64,000 nt of DNA from Tridacna crocea (Eukaryota > Mollusca > Bivalvia > Cardiida > Cardiidae). The translations under genes and the position numbers were made by a program. Below, piece after piece: positions 1 to 10,770 of the stretch; the first letter of the stretch is position 1, and every line of letters starts with the position of its first letter. The stretch is taken from contig OX031064.1 in the NCBI GenBank assembly GCA_943736015.1, positions 29,573,361 to 29,637,360 of the forward strand. The letters run 5' to 3'. The notes beneath the pieces are model-generated. The model was given only the letters and a program-made list of their open reading frames with translations, had not been told where the DNA came from and did not search any database.

Positions 1-301
1 GGTTTTTAGCAAAGATGATACCATGTTATCATCACTTGAATGAATAAAATGAGTTAGAATTACATGACAAGTTTTAACTCATGTTAGATGCAGCTGCGGT
101 CGTTATGCCCTGGTTACGACGGCAGTTTAGAATGATGAATGTTGAGAAAAGACATAAAAGGCATTTTAGTATTCTAAAATACATTTTATCTATTTATTTA
201 TGTATTTATTTATTTTTTTCGTCATTTATTTATTTCAAATTTCAAGGTAGGGTTTTTATATCGAGAAAAGGCGTGTTAGAAACAAGAAATGATAGAGTAT
301 G

Positions 302-366
302 ATAATAATAATATTAATAATAATAATAATCAAGATCATCATTATCGTCATCATCATTATCATCCT
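302..366. repeat. ATA/ATC trinucleotide microsatellite
   Basis: Runs of AATAAT followed by ATCATC/GTCATC units. It gives a false acidic open frame on the minus strand. Confidence 0.85.
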
Positions 367-630
367 CTTTATTTTCTCTTGTAGAGGTTAAGTAAACTTT
401 TTTTCGTTCAACATTAGTAATGCACAAGAAATATGGGGACAGGGGAAAAATGGCGGGAAACTTGAACAAACTGTACACTGCATTTATAGACAACACTTTT
501 CTGAAAAAAGTTTCATATATCTGCCACACTACAGATATTCATATGTGTGACCTATTAGTCACTAGCATTAGGTCCAGGAAAACATCTTTAAATGTATTCA
601 ACTGTTTTAAGTCCAAAATACATGTTGTGT

Positions 631-750
631 AATGCAGAGAAATGACCCTTTCCCACAAAATGACCCATAGGTCATTTCACTAAGTAGAGGAATGATCCGG
701 GTCATTATTCAACGAAGAAAAATGATCAACCATCTGGGGTCATTTCACTA
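631..750 (+). repeat. Family F palindromic element, half copy
   Basis: Begins AATGCAGAGAAATGACCC like the fuller copy at 22971 and carries alternating GGTCATT/AATGACC blocks. It stops abruptly at 750, where a tRNA-like stretch begins. Confidence 0.6.
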
Positions 751-1000
751 CGGTAGGGTAGCTCAGCAATTAGCGTATCTGACTGGAGGTTGGGGGCTTG
801 GTATCCGGTTGCAAGTAACTTTCTTTTAGGGGATCTTTTGCCTCACACTTCTGTTGCATATGAGAAAAGTAGTCAGTGGCTTTTGAAAGAAAGTTGTGTC
901 AGTATACTGGTGTGATAAAGCCATGAAACACATGGTTACTTCACTGACCACCATTACATGATCTAAGCAGTTGAAATACCAATACAAACCAATTCATTTT
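751..1000 (+). mobile_element. Possible tRNA-derived SINE, degenerate
   Basis: GGTAGCTCAGCAATTAGCG resembles a tRNA A box, followed ~35 bp later by a weak B box (GTATCCGGTTGC). No tail could be matched. Confidence 0.3.
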
Positions 1001-1167
1001 GGGATGGGGGTGCGGGTAACATTATCTCAAATGCCAAACATGAGCGTGGAATGAAGGGAATTCCGAATTTTGATAACAGTTCGTTGAAAAGAGCAGTATT
1101 ATTTAACATGACACTTCAAAAGCATACAACAGGGGAAACTCCTAAAAAATGGGTTTTTATTAATCGC

Positions 1168-1523
1168 TTCCTGTATGAATTTCAATAGTCAAACATAAAA
1201 ATTATTGAAGAATAATGGCATAATGCTTGTAAATTTGGTAAAAATGCATAATTATTATAAAAACAGCTACCTTTTTTGTCACAATTTTTATCCATAAAGC
1301 AGTTAATTACAGTGACTTTTAAGATTACAATATTCTCTTCCTGAAACCTTTTAGCCTTTTGCATAACTATCCAATAATTTTCTTCTTTTACCAGGAAGAC
1401 TTCTGCTCTTTCCAAGAAAAAAATTAGATCATCACAGCCAATCTAATTTGTCTTCTGCAAGTGCTTTCATTATGGTCGAGTGTAACATTTGTCGTCTGGT
1501 AGAGTCGATGCTAATCATGCATA
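1168..1523. repeat. Dispersed repeat, long form (short form at 6349)
   Basis: Starts CCTGTATGAATTTCAATAGT and ends near AATCATGCATA, as does 6349-6555, but has about 150 bp more in the middle. Its last third resembles the family A X end (GTCTTCTGCAAGTGCTTTCA, GTCGTCTGGTA). Confidence 0.6.
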
Positions 1524-2099
1524 TTCTATAGGAGTTTTTTTTTTCAAAGTTTCATGGGTTTTTTTTGCACTAAGGTTTAATCATCGAGTGAACACCATCG
1601 GTAATATTTTCACAATTGAATTGAATATTCGTGAAAATGTCACAGATGTTGTTCCCTCAATGATGACATAATTTTTCGATCAATTTATATTTTTGTTGAG
1701 ACTTTCGTCAAAATCAAGTAGTTGTTTTTTATAATTCCCCGTGGCATACCTCCTCCACATAAGAACGCATTACAATATTACGTAAAGCGCGAGAAATATT
1801 TGGTAAATGGGCGTTTACAAATTACATCATATTTCACTGTGGTTCAATGTCGTGCGCTGTTTACCTGGGTAACTTTTACACGAGAACTACTGTTTCAGAC
1901 TTTATTTGACGTACATGTATTAGAAAAAATGAAATTGGTAATTTTTACTAGTTGTAAAAATGAAATATCAAACCATAATCCACCATTTTTTCTCGATAAA
2001 CTACCGAAAAGCATGACGGGAAATGTGTTAATCGGTTAAACTGAGCATCACCTCAGAAAATGGGTTGAAGTCATATTTAAGAAATATTGTACTAAGCAT
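1524..2099. other. No gene recognised
   Basis: AT-rich DNA. A 105-residue open frame at 1722-2039 has no recognisable motif and no coding-like composition. Confidence 0.5.
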
Positions 2100-2260
2100 G
2101 TCGCCTTATTAGGGATTAACTTTGTCTTGAAAAGGGCTGGATCCTGAGGTATCCTACAGGGGTCCATGGACAATCAGAAAAACTGATCAATGACAAAAGT
2201 TTCGACCCAGGTCCGCCTACGCGGACTACGCAGGACTACGGGAATTACGCAGACTGAACC
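2100..2260. repeat. Family C hairpin fragment, degenerate
   Basis: Contains GAAAAGGGCTGGATCC and TTTCGACCCAGGTC near GCGGACTACGCAGG, the worn core of family C. Confidence 0.4.
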
Positions 2261-2419
2261 AAATCGATACGTTTTTAAGATGCATAAAATTCCATCAAAG
2301 AGATGATGCCTCAAATATATGATTAATACAAATCTTTGCAAAAACGTCGTATATACAACAACAAGCCCCTGAAACTCAATCAAGGTCTATCAAAGGATTA
2401 CCATCCTCGTTGACCTATA

Positions 2420-2615
2420 GGCCCGTATTCACCAACCATTCTTAAGAGCGCTCTTTGTCTTATTCTACAGAATTTTTTACATTTGTAAGTAACACACTTT
2501 CCGATTGGCTAAACCATTCGGTTTAGCCAATCAGAAACTGTGTTACTTACAAATTTAGAAAACCTTGGAGAATAAGACTATAGATATTCTTAAGAATGGT
2601 TGGTGAATACGGGCC
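2420..2615. mobile_element. Family D foldback, full copy
   Basis: Ends GGCCCGTATTCACCAACCAT and its exact reverse complement at 2597-2615. Arms run inward through GTAACACA(G/C) and TTTAGCCAATCAGAAA to a central AACCATTCGGTTTAGCC turn. About 196 bp, almost entirely self-complementary, noncoding. Confidence 0.8.
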
Positions 2616-3000
2616 CCAGTTTGGATTCATTCTGTAATCATGGAAAGTAACGTAATGCTAAAACCTGGGTTCCGAGGATGGGGATTTCGAAATTTCCATT
2701 ATCAGACGCCGTTACTAAAGATAGCACATTGGGAATTCCCCCTGTCTCGTATGTAGTAAGACTTATTACTATTTACGATATAGAGGAAGTCGCCAAATGT
2801 GTTTTTCATAGAAACTGTGTTAATGAGAATAGTAAGGTACAACACTTTGTACGAAAAGTAGGGACTTAGCTCGAAAGCTTCGCCAGAAACTTCTAGGACT
2901 TTAAACGGGAGATGGAATGGTCGCAGCCTCGAATTCCTAAATAGGCCAATTTCTTTCTGGGTACTGATGATAGCCATTGAGCCTGGAATCATTATCTTAC

Positions 3001-3187
3001 ATTTAGTACGTCTTTTCCAACCATTCTGAGTCTTATTTTCCAAATTTTCCTAATTTGAAAGTAACACAATTTCTGATTGGCTAAACAAAATGGTTCAGCC
3101 AATTAGAAACTGTGTTACAATTAAATCAAAAAAATCTTACATATAAAGACAAAGAATTTTCTTAAGAATGGTAGATGAATACGGCTC
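3001..3187. mobile_element. Family D foldback, worn copy
   Basis: Same plan as 2420-2615 with CCAACCATTCTGAGTC on the left and GAATGGTAGATGAATACGG on the right; the central turn is TGGCTAAACAAAATGGTTCA. Confidence 0.7.
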
Positions 3188-3189
3188 TT

Positions 3190-3345
3190 GATCATTGTTT
3201 CGACGATAGTTATGTAGGAAAACAGGCAGGGGCTTGATAGGGAATATTGTGCGGAGTTTTGGCAAAAGGAACGCCAGAGAAGCGCCGATAGCACTCGTAA
3301 CAACTCGGCCGATTCCGCACCTACATCAAGCCTCGTCCGTCAAAC
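3190..3345. mobile_element. SINE-like fragment related to 29945-30125
   Basis: TTTCGACGATAGTTATGTAGG and GGCTTGATAGGGAATATTG align with TTTCGACGATTGTTATGTG and GGCTTGGAAAAATATCGTG at 29967. It is cut before the conserved 3' domain. Confidence 0.45.
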
Positions 3346-3369
3346 GATCATTTTTATCTGAACTGTTAT

Positions 3370-3913
3370 GCAAGGCTGACACTTGCACGACTTTTGGCCA
3401 CGATTTTGTCGTGGCAAGTCGTGCCATTTTGGGGCACGAACTGGGAGGCTTGTGTCTGCTTTGTTTTAGACATCTTGTCTCTGTGATGTTTTTTCGCTGG
3501 CGATCTCTGGAATGGCGAGCAGTGTTCAGAAGGCCTATATATACCCCGCACCGACGCGAGCGCCACTGTCGCGCAGTAGTCGTGAACCGCTCGTGAACAT
3601 GTCGTGAACTATTCGTGAACTCGACGTGAGCTGTTCGTGAACTATTCGTGACAGTAGTGGCATGGCGCGCACTGGCACGCATCCTCACGCATCGTCCCGA
3701 CGATTTCACGAACAGTTTGCGCATAGTTCACGACCTGGTCACGAAATTTTGTCGTGACCAAAATTTTGAACATTTCAAAATTTTTGTCCCGACATGGCAC
3801 GCAGTCACGACATGTTGACGCACACTTCACGCCAGTTTACGACTAGTTTGCGCACTGGCACGAATCGAGTCGTGCCAATGCGTGTCACAGAATCGTGCAA
3901 GTGTCAGCCTTGC
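3370..3913. mobile_element. CACGA-rich inverted-ended element, unit 1 (544 bp)
   Basis: Starts GCAAGGCTGACACTTGCACG and ends with the perfect reverse complement (21-bp terminal inverted repeat). By eye it holds 8 CACGA and 11 TCGTG words, where about one would be expected. Six TCGTGA(A)C words follow each other at 12-16-bp steps after position 3580. A TATATATA lies at 3535. No credible reading frame; about 85-90% alike to unit 2 by inspection. Confidence 0.8.
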
Positions 3914-3953
3914 TTTAATCTCCAGATCTTATACATGGCAGCGCCACTGTAAA

Positions 3954-4498
3954 GCAAGGCTGACACTTCCACGACTTTTGGCCACGATTTTGTCGTGGCA
4001 AGTCGTGCCATTTTGGGGCACGAACTGGGAGGCTCGTGTCTGCTTTGTTTTAGACATCTTGTCTCTGTGATGTTTTTTCGCTGGCGATCTCTTGAATGGT
4101 GAGCAGTGTTCAGGAGGCCTATATCTTCCCCCGCACCGACGCGAGCGCCACTGTCGCGCAGTAGTCGTGAACTGCTCGTGAACATGCCGCGAACTATTCG
4201 TGAACTCGACGTGAGCTGTTTGTGAACTATTCGTGACAGTCGTGGCATGGCCCGCAGTGGCACGCATCCTCCCGCATCGTCCCGACGATTTCACGAACAG
4301 TTTGCGCATAGTTCACGACCCGGTCGCGAAATTTTGTCGTGACCAAAATTTTGAACATTTCAAAATTTTTGTCCCGACATGGCACGCAGTCACGACGTGT
4401 TTACGCACACTTCACGTCAGTTGACGACTACTTTGCGCACTGGCACGACTCGAGTCGTGCCAATGCGTGTCACAGAATCGTGCAAGTGTCAGCCTTGC
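3954..4498. mobile_element. CACGA-rich inverted-ended element, unit 2 (545 bp)
   Basis: Head-to-tail neighbour of unit 1, 40 bp apart. Left end has one mismatch (CACTTCCACGA); right end ends AGCCTTGC. Many differences are single CpG-type changes, and the TATATATA of unit 1 reads TATATCTT here. Confidence 0.8.
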
Positions 4499-5369
4499 TT
4501 AAGTCGTTTGACAACGACCTAAACAATCTCGATGTAATTATGCACAGCTATCTATCTGTTCGTGAAAACTCCAATCGGCACTGATAAACCACGTAAAAAA
4601 TAAACGTACGAACTGTTTGTGAACAAAAATATAGTTGGAAAGATTTCGATAGAAAATTGAAACTCAAGTGTTTTTTTTTTAGAGGAATCTTACAGTTTTT
4701 CGAACTGTAAACCGGCTTACTCTCGGGCAATGAAATGTAGCGATAGCGTGCATATCAATCCACCAGATACAGCGGAGGGATTTGATGGCTCCCATCACCC
4801 GAGGTATGCCGAATGGCACCGATAGGTATACTGGGCGCTCCCATATAACTGAAATCATGCTAAAACGGCTCTAAAAAGTAAAACCAAGCTTACAGACAAA
4901 CAAAAAACACACGCACGCAAACAATAACTTCAGTATCTTCTATTCAACAGATCATAAACCTTCAACATGTTATTATTGCCATGGTCTCATAAAACATCAC
5001 GCTCAACTGAATTCGTGCTGAAATATTGAAAGTTTCATTTTTCGCTTTAGACAGTCGGAAAATTTAATACTGGGGCTTTTTCATTTTTAATAAGAAGAGA
5101 AAAATGAATAAGCGTCATAAGGGGAATTTAGTCTACCCCGATGTGTACTTACCAAATTACAATTTATATAACTGCAATGTTTTATGCGCTGCTGAGTTGA
5201 ACAGGAAAACACATTTTATAAGCACTTGTCCATTTTTTTTTTAACGCTGAATCGGAATTAAGACTGAATGTAATTTTTTGTCTTGGATCCAAGTTGTTGG
5301 ATATTTTTTTAAGCTATGCTCTGTAAAAAGAGGGCCAAATGCTTCTCCGTGACACATACTAAGCAAGTC
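4499..5369. other. No gene recognised
   Basis: AT-rich DNA with homopolymers. I see neither exons nor a clear repeat. Confidence 0.5.
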
Positions 5370-5598
5370 TTAAATCCTTACCAAACGACAAAATTTTAGA
5401 CTTGTCCAAATTGAAAGCATTTGCAGACGACAAAATAAAAGTGACTGAAAATTTGAAATGTGTTTTGTGAAAAGTAGAAAACATTGTGGCAAAAGGAGAA
5501 AATGCTGGTTACCAGCATTTTCTCCTTTTCCCACAATGTTTTCTAAAGGTTTCTTTTTCAGGGGCGTCAAAAGTAGGGATTGTGTGGTATTGGGTTAA
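5370..5598 (+). mobile_element. Family A TTAA hairpin MITE, X-first, full copy
   Basis: TTAA at both ends. X end (CCAAACGACAAAATTTTAG, GCATTTGCAGACGACAAAAT), hairpin with GGTTACC apex at 5508-5514, then Y end (GGGGCGTCAAAAGTAGGGAT, GTGTGGTATTGGGTTAA). Typical ~230 bp length. The TTAA ends suggest piggyBac-type mobilisation; no open frame is conserved. Confidence 0.85.
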
Positions 5599-5798
5599 CT
5601 CCATACCAAACGACAAAATTTTAGACTGGTCCAAATTGAAAGCATTTGAAGACGATAAAATTAATGTATCTCAGAATTTGAATTTTGTTATGGAAAGGAA
5701 AGAAAACATTACCAGCATTTTCTCCTTTTCCCACGATGTTTTCAGAAGGTTTCTTTCTATGGGTCGTTAAAAGTCGGGATTTTGTGGAAGAGGATTAA
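5595..5798 (+). mobile_element. Family A MITE, X-first, hairpin half-deleted
   Basis: Abuts the previous copy and shares its TTAA. The left stem from TGTGGGAAAAGG to the apex is missing: GAAAACATT runs straight into ACCAGCATTTTCTCC. Confidence 0.8.
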
Positions 5799-5822
5799 CA
5801 TAATTATGGATCAATAAAACGG

Positions 5823-6033
5823 GCCGTGCTCTGTGAAAAAGGGGCTTAATGCATTTGCGAAAAGTTTTGGCCCCATGTTAGCCTGTGTAGTCTGCGCAGG
5901 CTGACATGGGCAAAAACTTTTCGCTTTTTTTTTTTCAAATTTTCTGCATGTCAAGAGATGAATCTACCTTATGATCCATTCAGTTGTTTGACAAAGAATT
6001 TTTTTATGGATCCATAATTAGGTAATAAGTTTC
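5823..6033. mobile_element. Family C foldback
   Basis: GTGCTCTGTGAAAAAGGGGC and CTTAATGCATTTGCGAAAAG lead into a hairpin CCCATGTTAGCCTGTGTAG/CTGCGCAGGCTGACATGGG. The tail ends in GGATCCATAATTAGGTAATA. Confidence 0.65.
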
Positions 6034-6045
6034 GTGGTATAATGT

Positions 6046-6250
6046 ATCACGGAGCTGCATTAAGCCCCCCCCCCCGAATCCCCCCGAATCCATTTAGTCA
6101 ATCTGGAGGCAGAATGTGCCTTGGACACGCAGCATATTCAAAGAAAGCAAAAAATTTCGACCTATGTCAGCCTGCGCGGAATGCCTGGGCTGACTTGGGT
6201 CGAAACTATTTGCAAGTGCATTTAAACCCTATTAATAGAGCACAGTTCAT
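6046..6250. mobile_element. Family C foldback, second copy
   Basis: Polycytosine-interrupted start GCATTAAGCCCCCC, then hairpin CGACCTATGTCAGCCTGCG / GGCTGACTTGGGTCGAAAC. An open frame across it is a by-product of the palindrome. Confidence 0.55.
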
Positions 6251-6348
6251 AAATATTGCTCCCCCCCTTTTTACAGTCCAAGCTTTTAAGGAAAGTATAG
6301 ATCAAGATCAGACAGCGTGGTGTTTGATTTGACATTTACAATAACCAC

Positions 6349-6555
6349 CTGTATGAATTTCAATAGTCAAACATAAAAATCATTGAATAATAATGGGATA
6401 ATGCTTGTAATTTTCTTCTTTTCCCATAAAGTCTTCTACCATTTCGAAAAAAAAGAGATTATCTCAGCCAATCTAATTTGTCTTCTGCAAGTGCATTCAT
6501 TATGGATGAATATTACATTTGTCGTCTGGTAAAGAGTCAGCGCTAATCATGCATA
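6349..6555. repeat. Dispersed repeat, short form of 1168-1523
   Basis: Same start (CCTGTATGAATTTCAATAGT) and end (CTAATCATGCATAATA) as the long form, lacking its central ~150 bp. Confidence 0.6.
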
Positions 6556-6642
6556 ATAAAATCATGAATATTATAACACAAACTGATAAGTAAGCGAGAA
6601 ACCAACTGAAGGTTTAGCCAACCAAACGTCTCCGACTGAGTC

Positions 6643-6857
6643 TTTACCCTTTCCCAAACAATCCCTGGTTTTTCAAGCCTTTTGAAAACATTGTGGGAAA
6701 AGAAGAAAATGCCGGTAACCAGCATTTTCTCCTTTTCCCACAATGTTTTCTACCCTATCATATAGAAAAATCATCTTTTTAGCAACCGTTAATTTGTCAT
6801 ATGCAAAATGCTTTCAGTTTGGTCTGGTCCAAAACTTGCCGTTTTGGAAAGGGTTAA
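6643..6857 (-). mobile_element. Family A MITE, Y-first
   Basis: Starts TTTACCCTTTCCCAAACAAT, GGTAACC apex near 6718, ends GTTTTGGAAAGGGTTAA. The left TTAA has decayed. Confidence 0.8.
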
Positions 6858-6903
6858 CGAACCTAAAGGGGGGGGCTTTAAAAACACTGGTAACCAATAT
6901 TTT

Positions 6904-6957
6904 TTCCTCCCCCTCTCTCTCTTTCTCTCGCTCTCTCTCTCCCTCTCTCTCTCCCCA
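6904..6957. repeat. CT-rich microsatellite
   Basis: CCTCTCTCT-type run, interrupted by TTT and CG; gives spurious Ser/Leu and Arg/Glu frames. Confidence 0.85.
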
Positions 6958-7189
6958 GTTTTTTATCAATCAAAAGACAGACAAATTTTAATTCCTGTGT
7001 CACATTTAATTTTTCGATTGCACATATGTTCTCAGTTTTGAGGAGTCTAAATACTTTGTCGTTCTGCAGAGAGGGGAAACAAAACTCGTGCTTTCCTAAT
7101 AATATGACAGAGACAATTTGCTTTCCCACCCTTGCGCTTTCAAAAGCTCGTCTTTCGGGTTTACAAGCTCACATTTGTACAGATATTGG

Positions 7190-7412
7190 CTATCAATGAC
7201 TCAGTGGTAAAGTCTAGGATTCGTAACCTGGAGGTCCCAGGTCCGATCCTCACCGAAGCACTGAGTATTTCCTGGAAGTGTCCTTCGGCAAGACACTTCA
7301 GAGCCCTCGTCTAGTTCTGGTGAAACCCAAGACATATCTCGTATGTGTGCCAGCTGCCGCCACGATATGTCTGAAATGATATTGAAAGCGGCATAAACAC
7401 TATTCAATGACA
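7190..7412 (+). mobile_element. tRNA-derived SINE next to the GPCR 1 stop
   Basis: A box ATGACTCAGTGGTAAAGTC, B box CAGGTCCGATCC, then GGCAAGACACTTCAGAGCCC and the 3' domain CCACGATATGTCTGAAATGA / TATTGAAAGCGGC. Bivalve SINEs of the Meta-domain kind have this plan (from memory). Probably part of the GPCR 1 3' UTR on the other strand. Confidence 0.75.
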
Positions 7413-7427
7413 ATGGCGTATCGTGTA

Positions 7428-9116
7428 TTAGGACGTATCTTCATGCCGACAAACACATCGACATAACACCTGTCTGTACCATTTGTAAATTTCTGCACGA
7501 AACATAGAGTCACAGAACATGTAGATGAAAAAGTTAGAGGCACTGGCTAAAAACACACTTCCGTGAAACAAGTGATACACAATCAGCTCAGGTAAACTTA
7601 GCCCTGCGTACCAATCAGGGTTTAAATACCGGGCTACTCTGAGAGCAGGGTTCGGTAGAAAACTAACGATGTATACAAATGTCACCCAAAAGAACATCAA
7701 TGTTGTTCGCTTGTTTCCATTAAATTTCTCTTTGTAGGATGCCTGACGTTTTCGGAAGAATCGAGATAGAACACTGTCCCGCTTAAAATGCTTTTTGAAA
7801 CGTTTTGTGAGAGAAGGAGCACGTTTAGGCGCCTCTCGATTGTCTGTGAGGTTGTTATTGTACTCACGCAACCGGTCACTATCTTCGATATCGTCATCTT
7901 GATATGTCCTTGTCTTGCTACTGGCTGTCGTAGCATGTCCATTTTGACGTTGCATAGACTCATCTATAGGTTGTTTAACGTTGGCTGACTGGTTTGTCGT
8001 AGTTACTAGTTTATCAGGCGACAACGAAAATCCATTTTCATGTACTTGTATATGTATATCAGTCACTTTCAGTGCGGACTCAGCTGGAGTTTTGATAACT
8101 GTCATGCTGAGAGATTTAACGTTCAAGAACTCAGATTTTGGTCTCTGAGACTCAACAGCAGAGAAACTTCTACTTCTGCCCTTTTCTTTGACTACAACAG
8201 GATATTTGTCCGTTGGTTCGAGAAAAAACACTGTTTTCTTGTTATGTTTCTTCTCTGTCGATTGCTTTTTATGTTTTTTATCGGATGAATTGTTTGTTGT
8301 GTAAGACCTTTGAGCACGAGTATCCATATACACTCTTACATCCTCTTCCGTCTCGCATGATGGCCGAAATGATCTCGGTAATGTTGTGCACCTGCGGTTA
8401 GCAAACTCCGAGTTTGAGCGTGACATAGAATGTCTATCGAGTCCAGTTTTTCGAAGAAGCGCCTGCTGTCTTAGTACAGCTAGTCCCATTAAAGAGTACA
8501 AGACTATCAACACAAATGCTCCAATAATAGTCAGGACTGAAAAAGTCCCCACATAAACTGTTGGTAACATCCCGTTATCTCCTGTACTATTACATTCTTT
8601 ACCGACTATACCATCAACTTGAGTCTTTATGGGTACAGATCCGGACAAATACAAAGTCGGTGAACTCATCACCACGGACACAAGAGCAGCGACCACACAA
8701 AGCCATTTACTCAGTACCTTACTTATCTGTGCACCAAACGGTCGACAAATGACGCGAAATCTGTCTATAGATATCACCAGAAGGCCCATCGGGATACAAC
8801 AGTTGGTTGCATAAGTGATAAACGTGAGAATTTTACAGGCAGAGTTGCTATAAAACATATACGGAAGGAGACAGTTGACAATACTGTGAGGGTAGCATAT
8901 AGTACAGTTGATCATATCCAGTACAGCTATAAAACATACATACACACGTGCATTATTGTGCTTCTTTTTAGTTATATACACGTGCAAAATATGTGCGTTT
9001 CCAATGAAAGCCGGAAAGAAAATGACAAAAATGAATGCGACAAATCCAAAGTACATTCTGGCCTCCTCCCAGTTCAGCTCTTGGAGAGTAACAGTCTCGT
9101 CAGTATTGTTCGACAT
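7428..9116 (-). CDS. Orphan class A (rhodopsin-family) GPCR, paralogue 1
   Basis: Single-exon frame of 562 aa, complete from Met to stop. Seven membrane segments are visible at roughly residues 21-47, 57-82, 91-124, 136-158, 185-213, 470-494 and 508-534. Class A landmarks: N40 (1.50), D67 (2.50), C94 (3.25, exactly 25 residues before the DRF arginine), C175 in the second outer loop, W138 (4.50), P488 (6.50). Departures: DRF (118-120) instead of DRY, F486 where W6.48 is usual, no proline in TM5, and NFFIY (528-532) instead of NPxxY. T101 sits at 3.32, so it is not an aminergic receptor. The third inner loop is about 255 residues, Lys/Ser/Thr rich and probably disordered. A cell-surface receptor is inferred; ligand and G protein are unknown. 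The N-terminus holds possible glycosylation sites (NNT). A SINE lies within 20 bp of the stop codon, in the probable 3' UTR. Confidence 0.93.
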   Translation of the reverse strand: MSNNTDETVTLQELNWEEARMYFGFVAFIFVIFFPAFIGNAHILHVYITKKKHNNARVYVCFIAVLDMINCTICYPHSIVNCLLPYMFYSNSACKILTFITYATNCCIPMGLLVISIDRFRVICRPFGAQISKVLSKWLCVVAALVSVVMSSPTLYLSGSVPIKTQVDGIVGKECNSTGDNGMLPTVYVGTFSVLTIIGAFVLIVLYSLMGLAVLRQQALLRKTGLDRHSMSRSNSEFANRRCTTLPRSFRPSCETEEDVRVYMDTRAQRSYTTNNSSDKKHKKQSTEKKHNKKTVFFLEPTDKYPVVVKEKGRSRSFSAVESQRPKSEFLNVKSLSMTVIKTPAESALKVTDIHIQVHENGFSLSPDKLVTTTNQSANVKQPIDESMQRQNGHATTASSKTRTYQDDDIEDSDRLREYNNNLTDNREAPKRAPSLTKRFKKHFKRDSVLSRFFRKRQASYKEKFNGNKRTTLMFFWVTFVYIVSFLPNPALRVARYLNPDWYAGLSLPELIVYHLFHGSVFLASASNFFIYMFCDSMFRAEIYKWYRQVLCRCVCRHEDTS

Positions 9117-9772
9117 TCTACATGGATATATGCCAGGTATTTATTTAACAAATAATTATTTCTATCTATTTCCGATCTTTGATCTGTCTATCTATCTATC
9201 ACTCCGTTATATCTTTATAGACAGGTAAAACTTGTTCGTTGCACTAGCATGCAGTGTCAGTTGTCTCTCTTTATTTTATTGTACGAACATGTATCTTTTA
9301 TGTGAATAAATTGTCTTTTTCTATCATATAGGCCATCCTGAATGGCAGCACACACTAAATATCTTTGCGATACCACTGAAGTTATGAACGTGTACAAACT
9401 GTTTTGTTACAAAGTTTCCTCATCTATGTCCATACACGTAGAAAAATCCATATTTCTTTTACATTAAAAATTCAGTTCTTTTGTTCTGTAACAAGAATTA
9501 AGTCAATACTTAACACAGTTGATATTTCCTTGTATAAATATCGAATAATTGGGCACTCAATGCTTAAGGACACTTCATTCAAATAAAATAATCCATATAA
9601 ACTACCATTTCACAACCTTGTTAGCTACACAACTTCAATTTCACAGTTGAGATGGTACAATGCCCTATACCCGAACTAAGTTGCAATACTACACCTCGTC
9701 ACACTGATACCCGCCACTCGTAGCTTCAAAATTAGGAAACTACCGAAAATAAATACAATCTATTTACCCTTC

Positions 9773-9993
9773 ACCAAATAGTCTTAGGTTTTATCGACCC
9801 TGAGGAAGTAGTACTTTCTGAAAACATGGTTGGAAAAGGAGAAAATGTTGGTAACCAGCATTTTCTCCTTTTCCAGCCACGTTTTCTAGCCATTCATAGA
9901 CGGATACCATCATTTCATTCGTATTTAATTTGTCTTCTGCGAAAGCTTTCAATTTGGCGGAGTCTAAGTTTCTGTCGCATGTTAATGAGTTAA
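9773..9993 (-). mobile_element. Family A MITE, Y-first
   Basis: Hairpin stem altered to ATGGTTGGAAAAGG / CCTTTTCCAGCCACG with GGTAACC apex near 9850; X end reads TTGTCTTCTGCGAAAGC and ends GAGTTAA. Confidence 0.75.
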
Positions 9994-10189
9994 TCCTATC
10001 CGAGATAGAAAACTTCCTTTCTGAGTAAAAGGGTCAAAGTTGACTGCATGTCATGTTTCTTCTTTTAATTAAATCCTTCATTATCGTTGAAAATGTCCGC
10101 TACTGAAGGTCGTCCTATTTAACGGTTAAATGGGTTAAATTTCAACAAGTGGGAACACAAAACTCTTTTGCACAGAAGGTAGTTTTTAT

Positions 10190-10430
10190 CCAATTCTGCG
10201 TGGCTTAGTGGTAAAGGAAGGACTCCTGACCTGGAGACTCCGGGTTCGAGCGTCAGCAGATTCATTTGGATTTTTCTGTATCATAGTGAGTCTCCTTGGG
10301 CAAGACACGCCAGAGCCCAGCTCAGTATCGGCGAAACCTAGGAAAGACATAAATATGTGAGCTGTTGCCATGATGTGACTGAAATAATGTTGAAAGCGGC
10401 GTAAAACACCGGTAAATGAATCAATTAATC
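10190..10430 (+). mobile_element. tRNA-derived SINE, well preserved
   Basis: A box TGGCTTAGTGG (10201-10211) and B box GGTTCGAGCGT (10243-10253), correctly spaced, so an internal Pol III promoter is plausible. Then TGGGCAAGACACGCCAGAGC, ATGATGTGACTGAAATAAT and GAAAGCGGCGTAAAACACC, with a short AATCAATT-type tail. Confidence 0.8.
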
Positions 10431-10514
10431 AATTATCCAGTCCTTCAGGCATAAAATGTGTTTTAGGTCTACCGAATGCTGGTACTATGTATAAGAAACT
10501 AGGTCTAATTTTCA

Positions 10515-10770
10515 CCGAGCGTTCTTCATAACATTTTAAGGTTAAGGTCTTAATCTCAATAATCTTCTAGATTTCAAAGTAACGAAACTTCTGTGTGGCT
10601 AAATCAAACGGTTTAGCCAATAGGAAATTGCCTTTTTTTCGAGCTGTCTTCCGCTTGAAAGCATTCTAAAAATAGCAGGAATCTTCGAAGAATAAGGCAC
10701 ACGCAGACAATGCATTACTTTCCAAAATCTAGAATAAGAATAATACTGCAATTTAGAAAGGTTGGTGTCC
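10515..10770. repeat. Family D-like foldback, degenerate
   Basis: GGTTTAGCCAATAGGAAATT and GTAACGAAACTTCTGTGTGG are the worn arms of family D around TAAATCAAACGGTTTAGCC. Confidence 0.4.

Noticed and set aside
1722..2039. 105-codon frame
   Set aside because: No motif, no coding bias, no neighbours of a gene.
3326..4309. Arg/Ser/Thr-rich frames of ~130 codons in both CACGA units
   Set aside because: The two units change frame relative to each other after ~60 codons, and the composition follows the CACGA words. No known domain.
6878..7129. Arg/Glu-rich minus-strand frame
   Set aside because: Translation of a CT microsatellite.
10201..10260. Possible true tRNA gene
   Set aside because: Good A and B boxes, but no acceptor stem; it continues into a SINE body.
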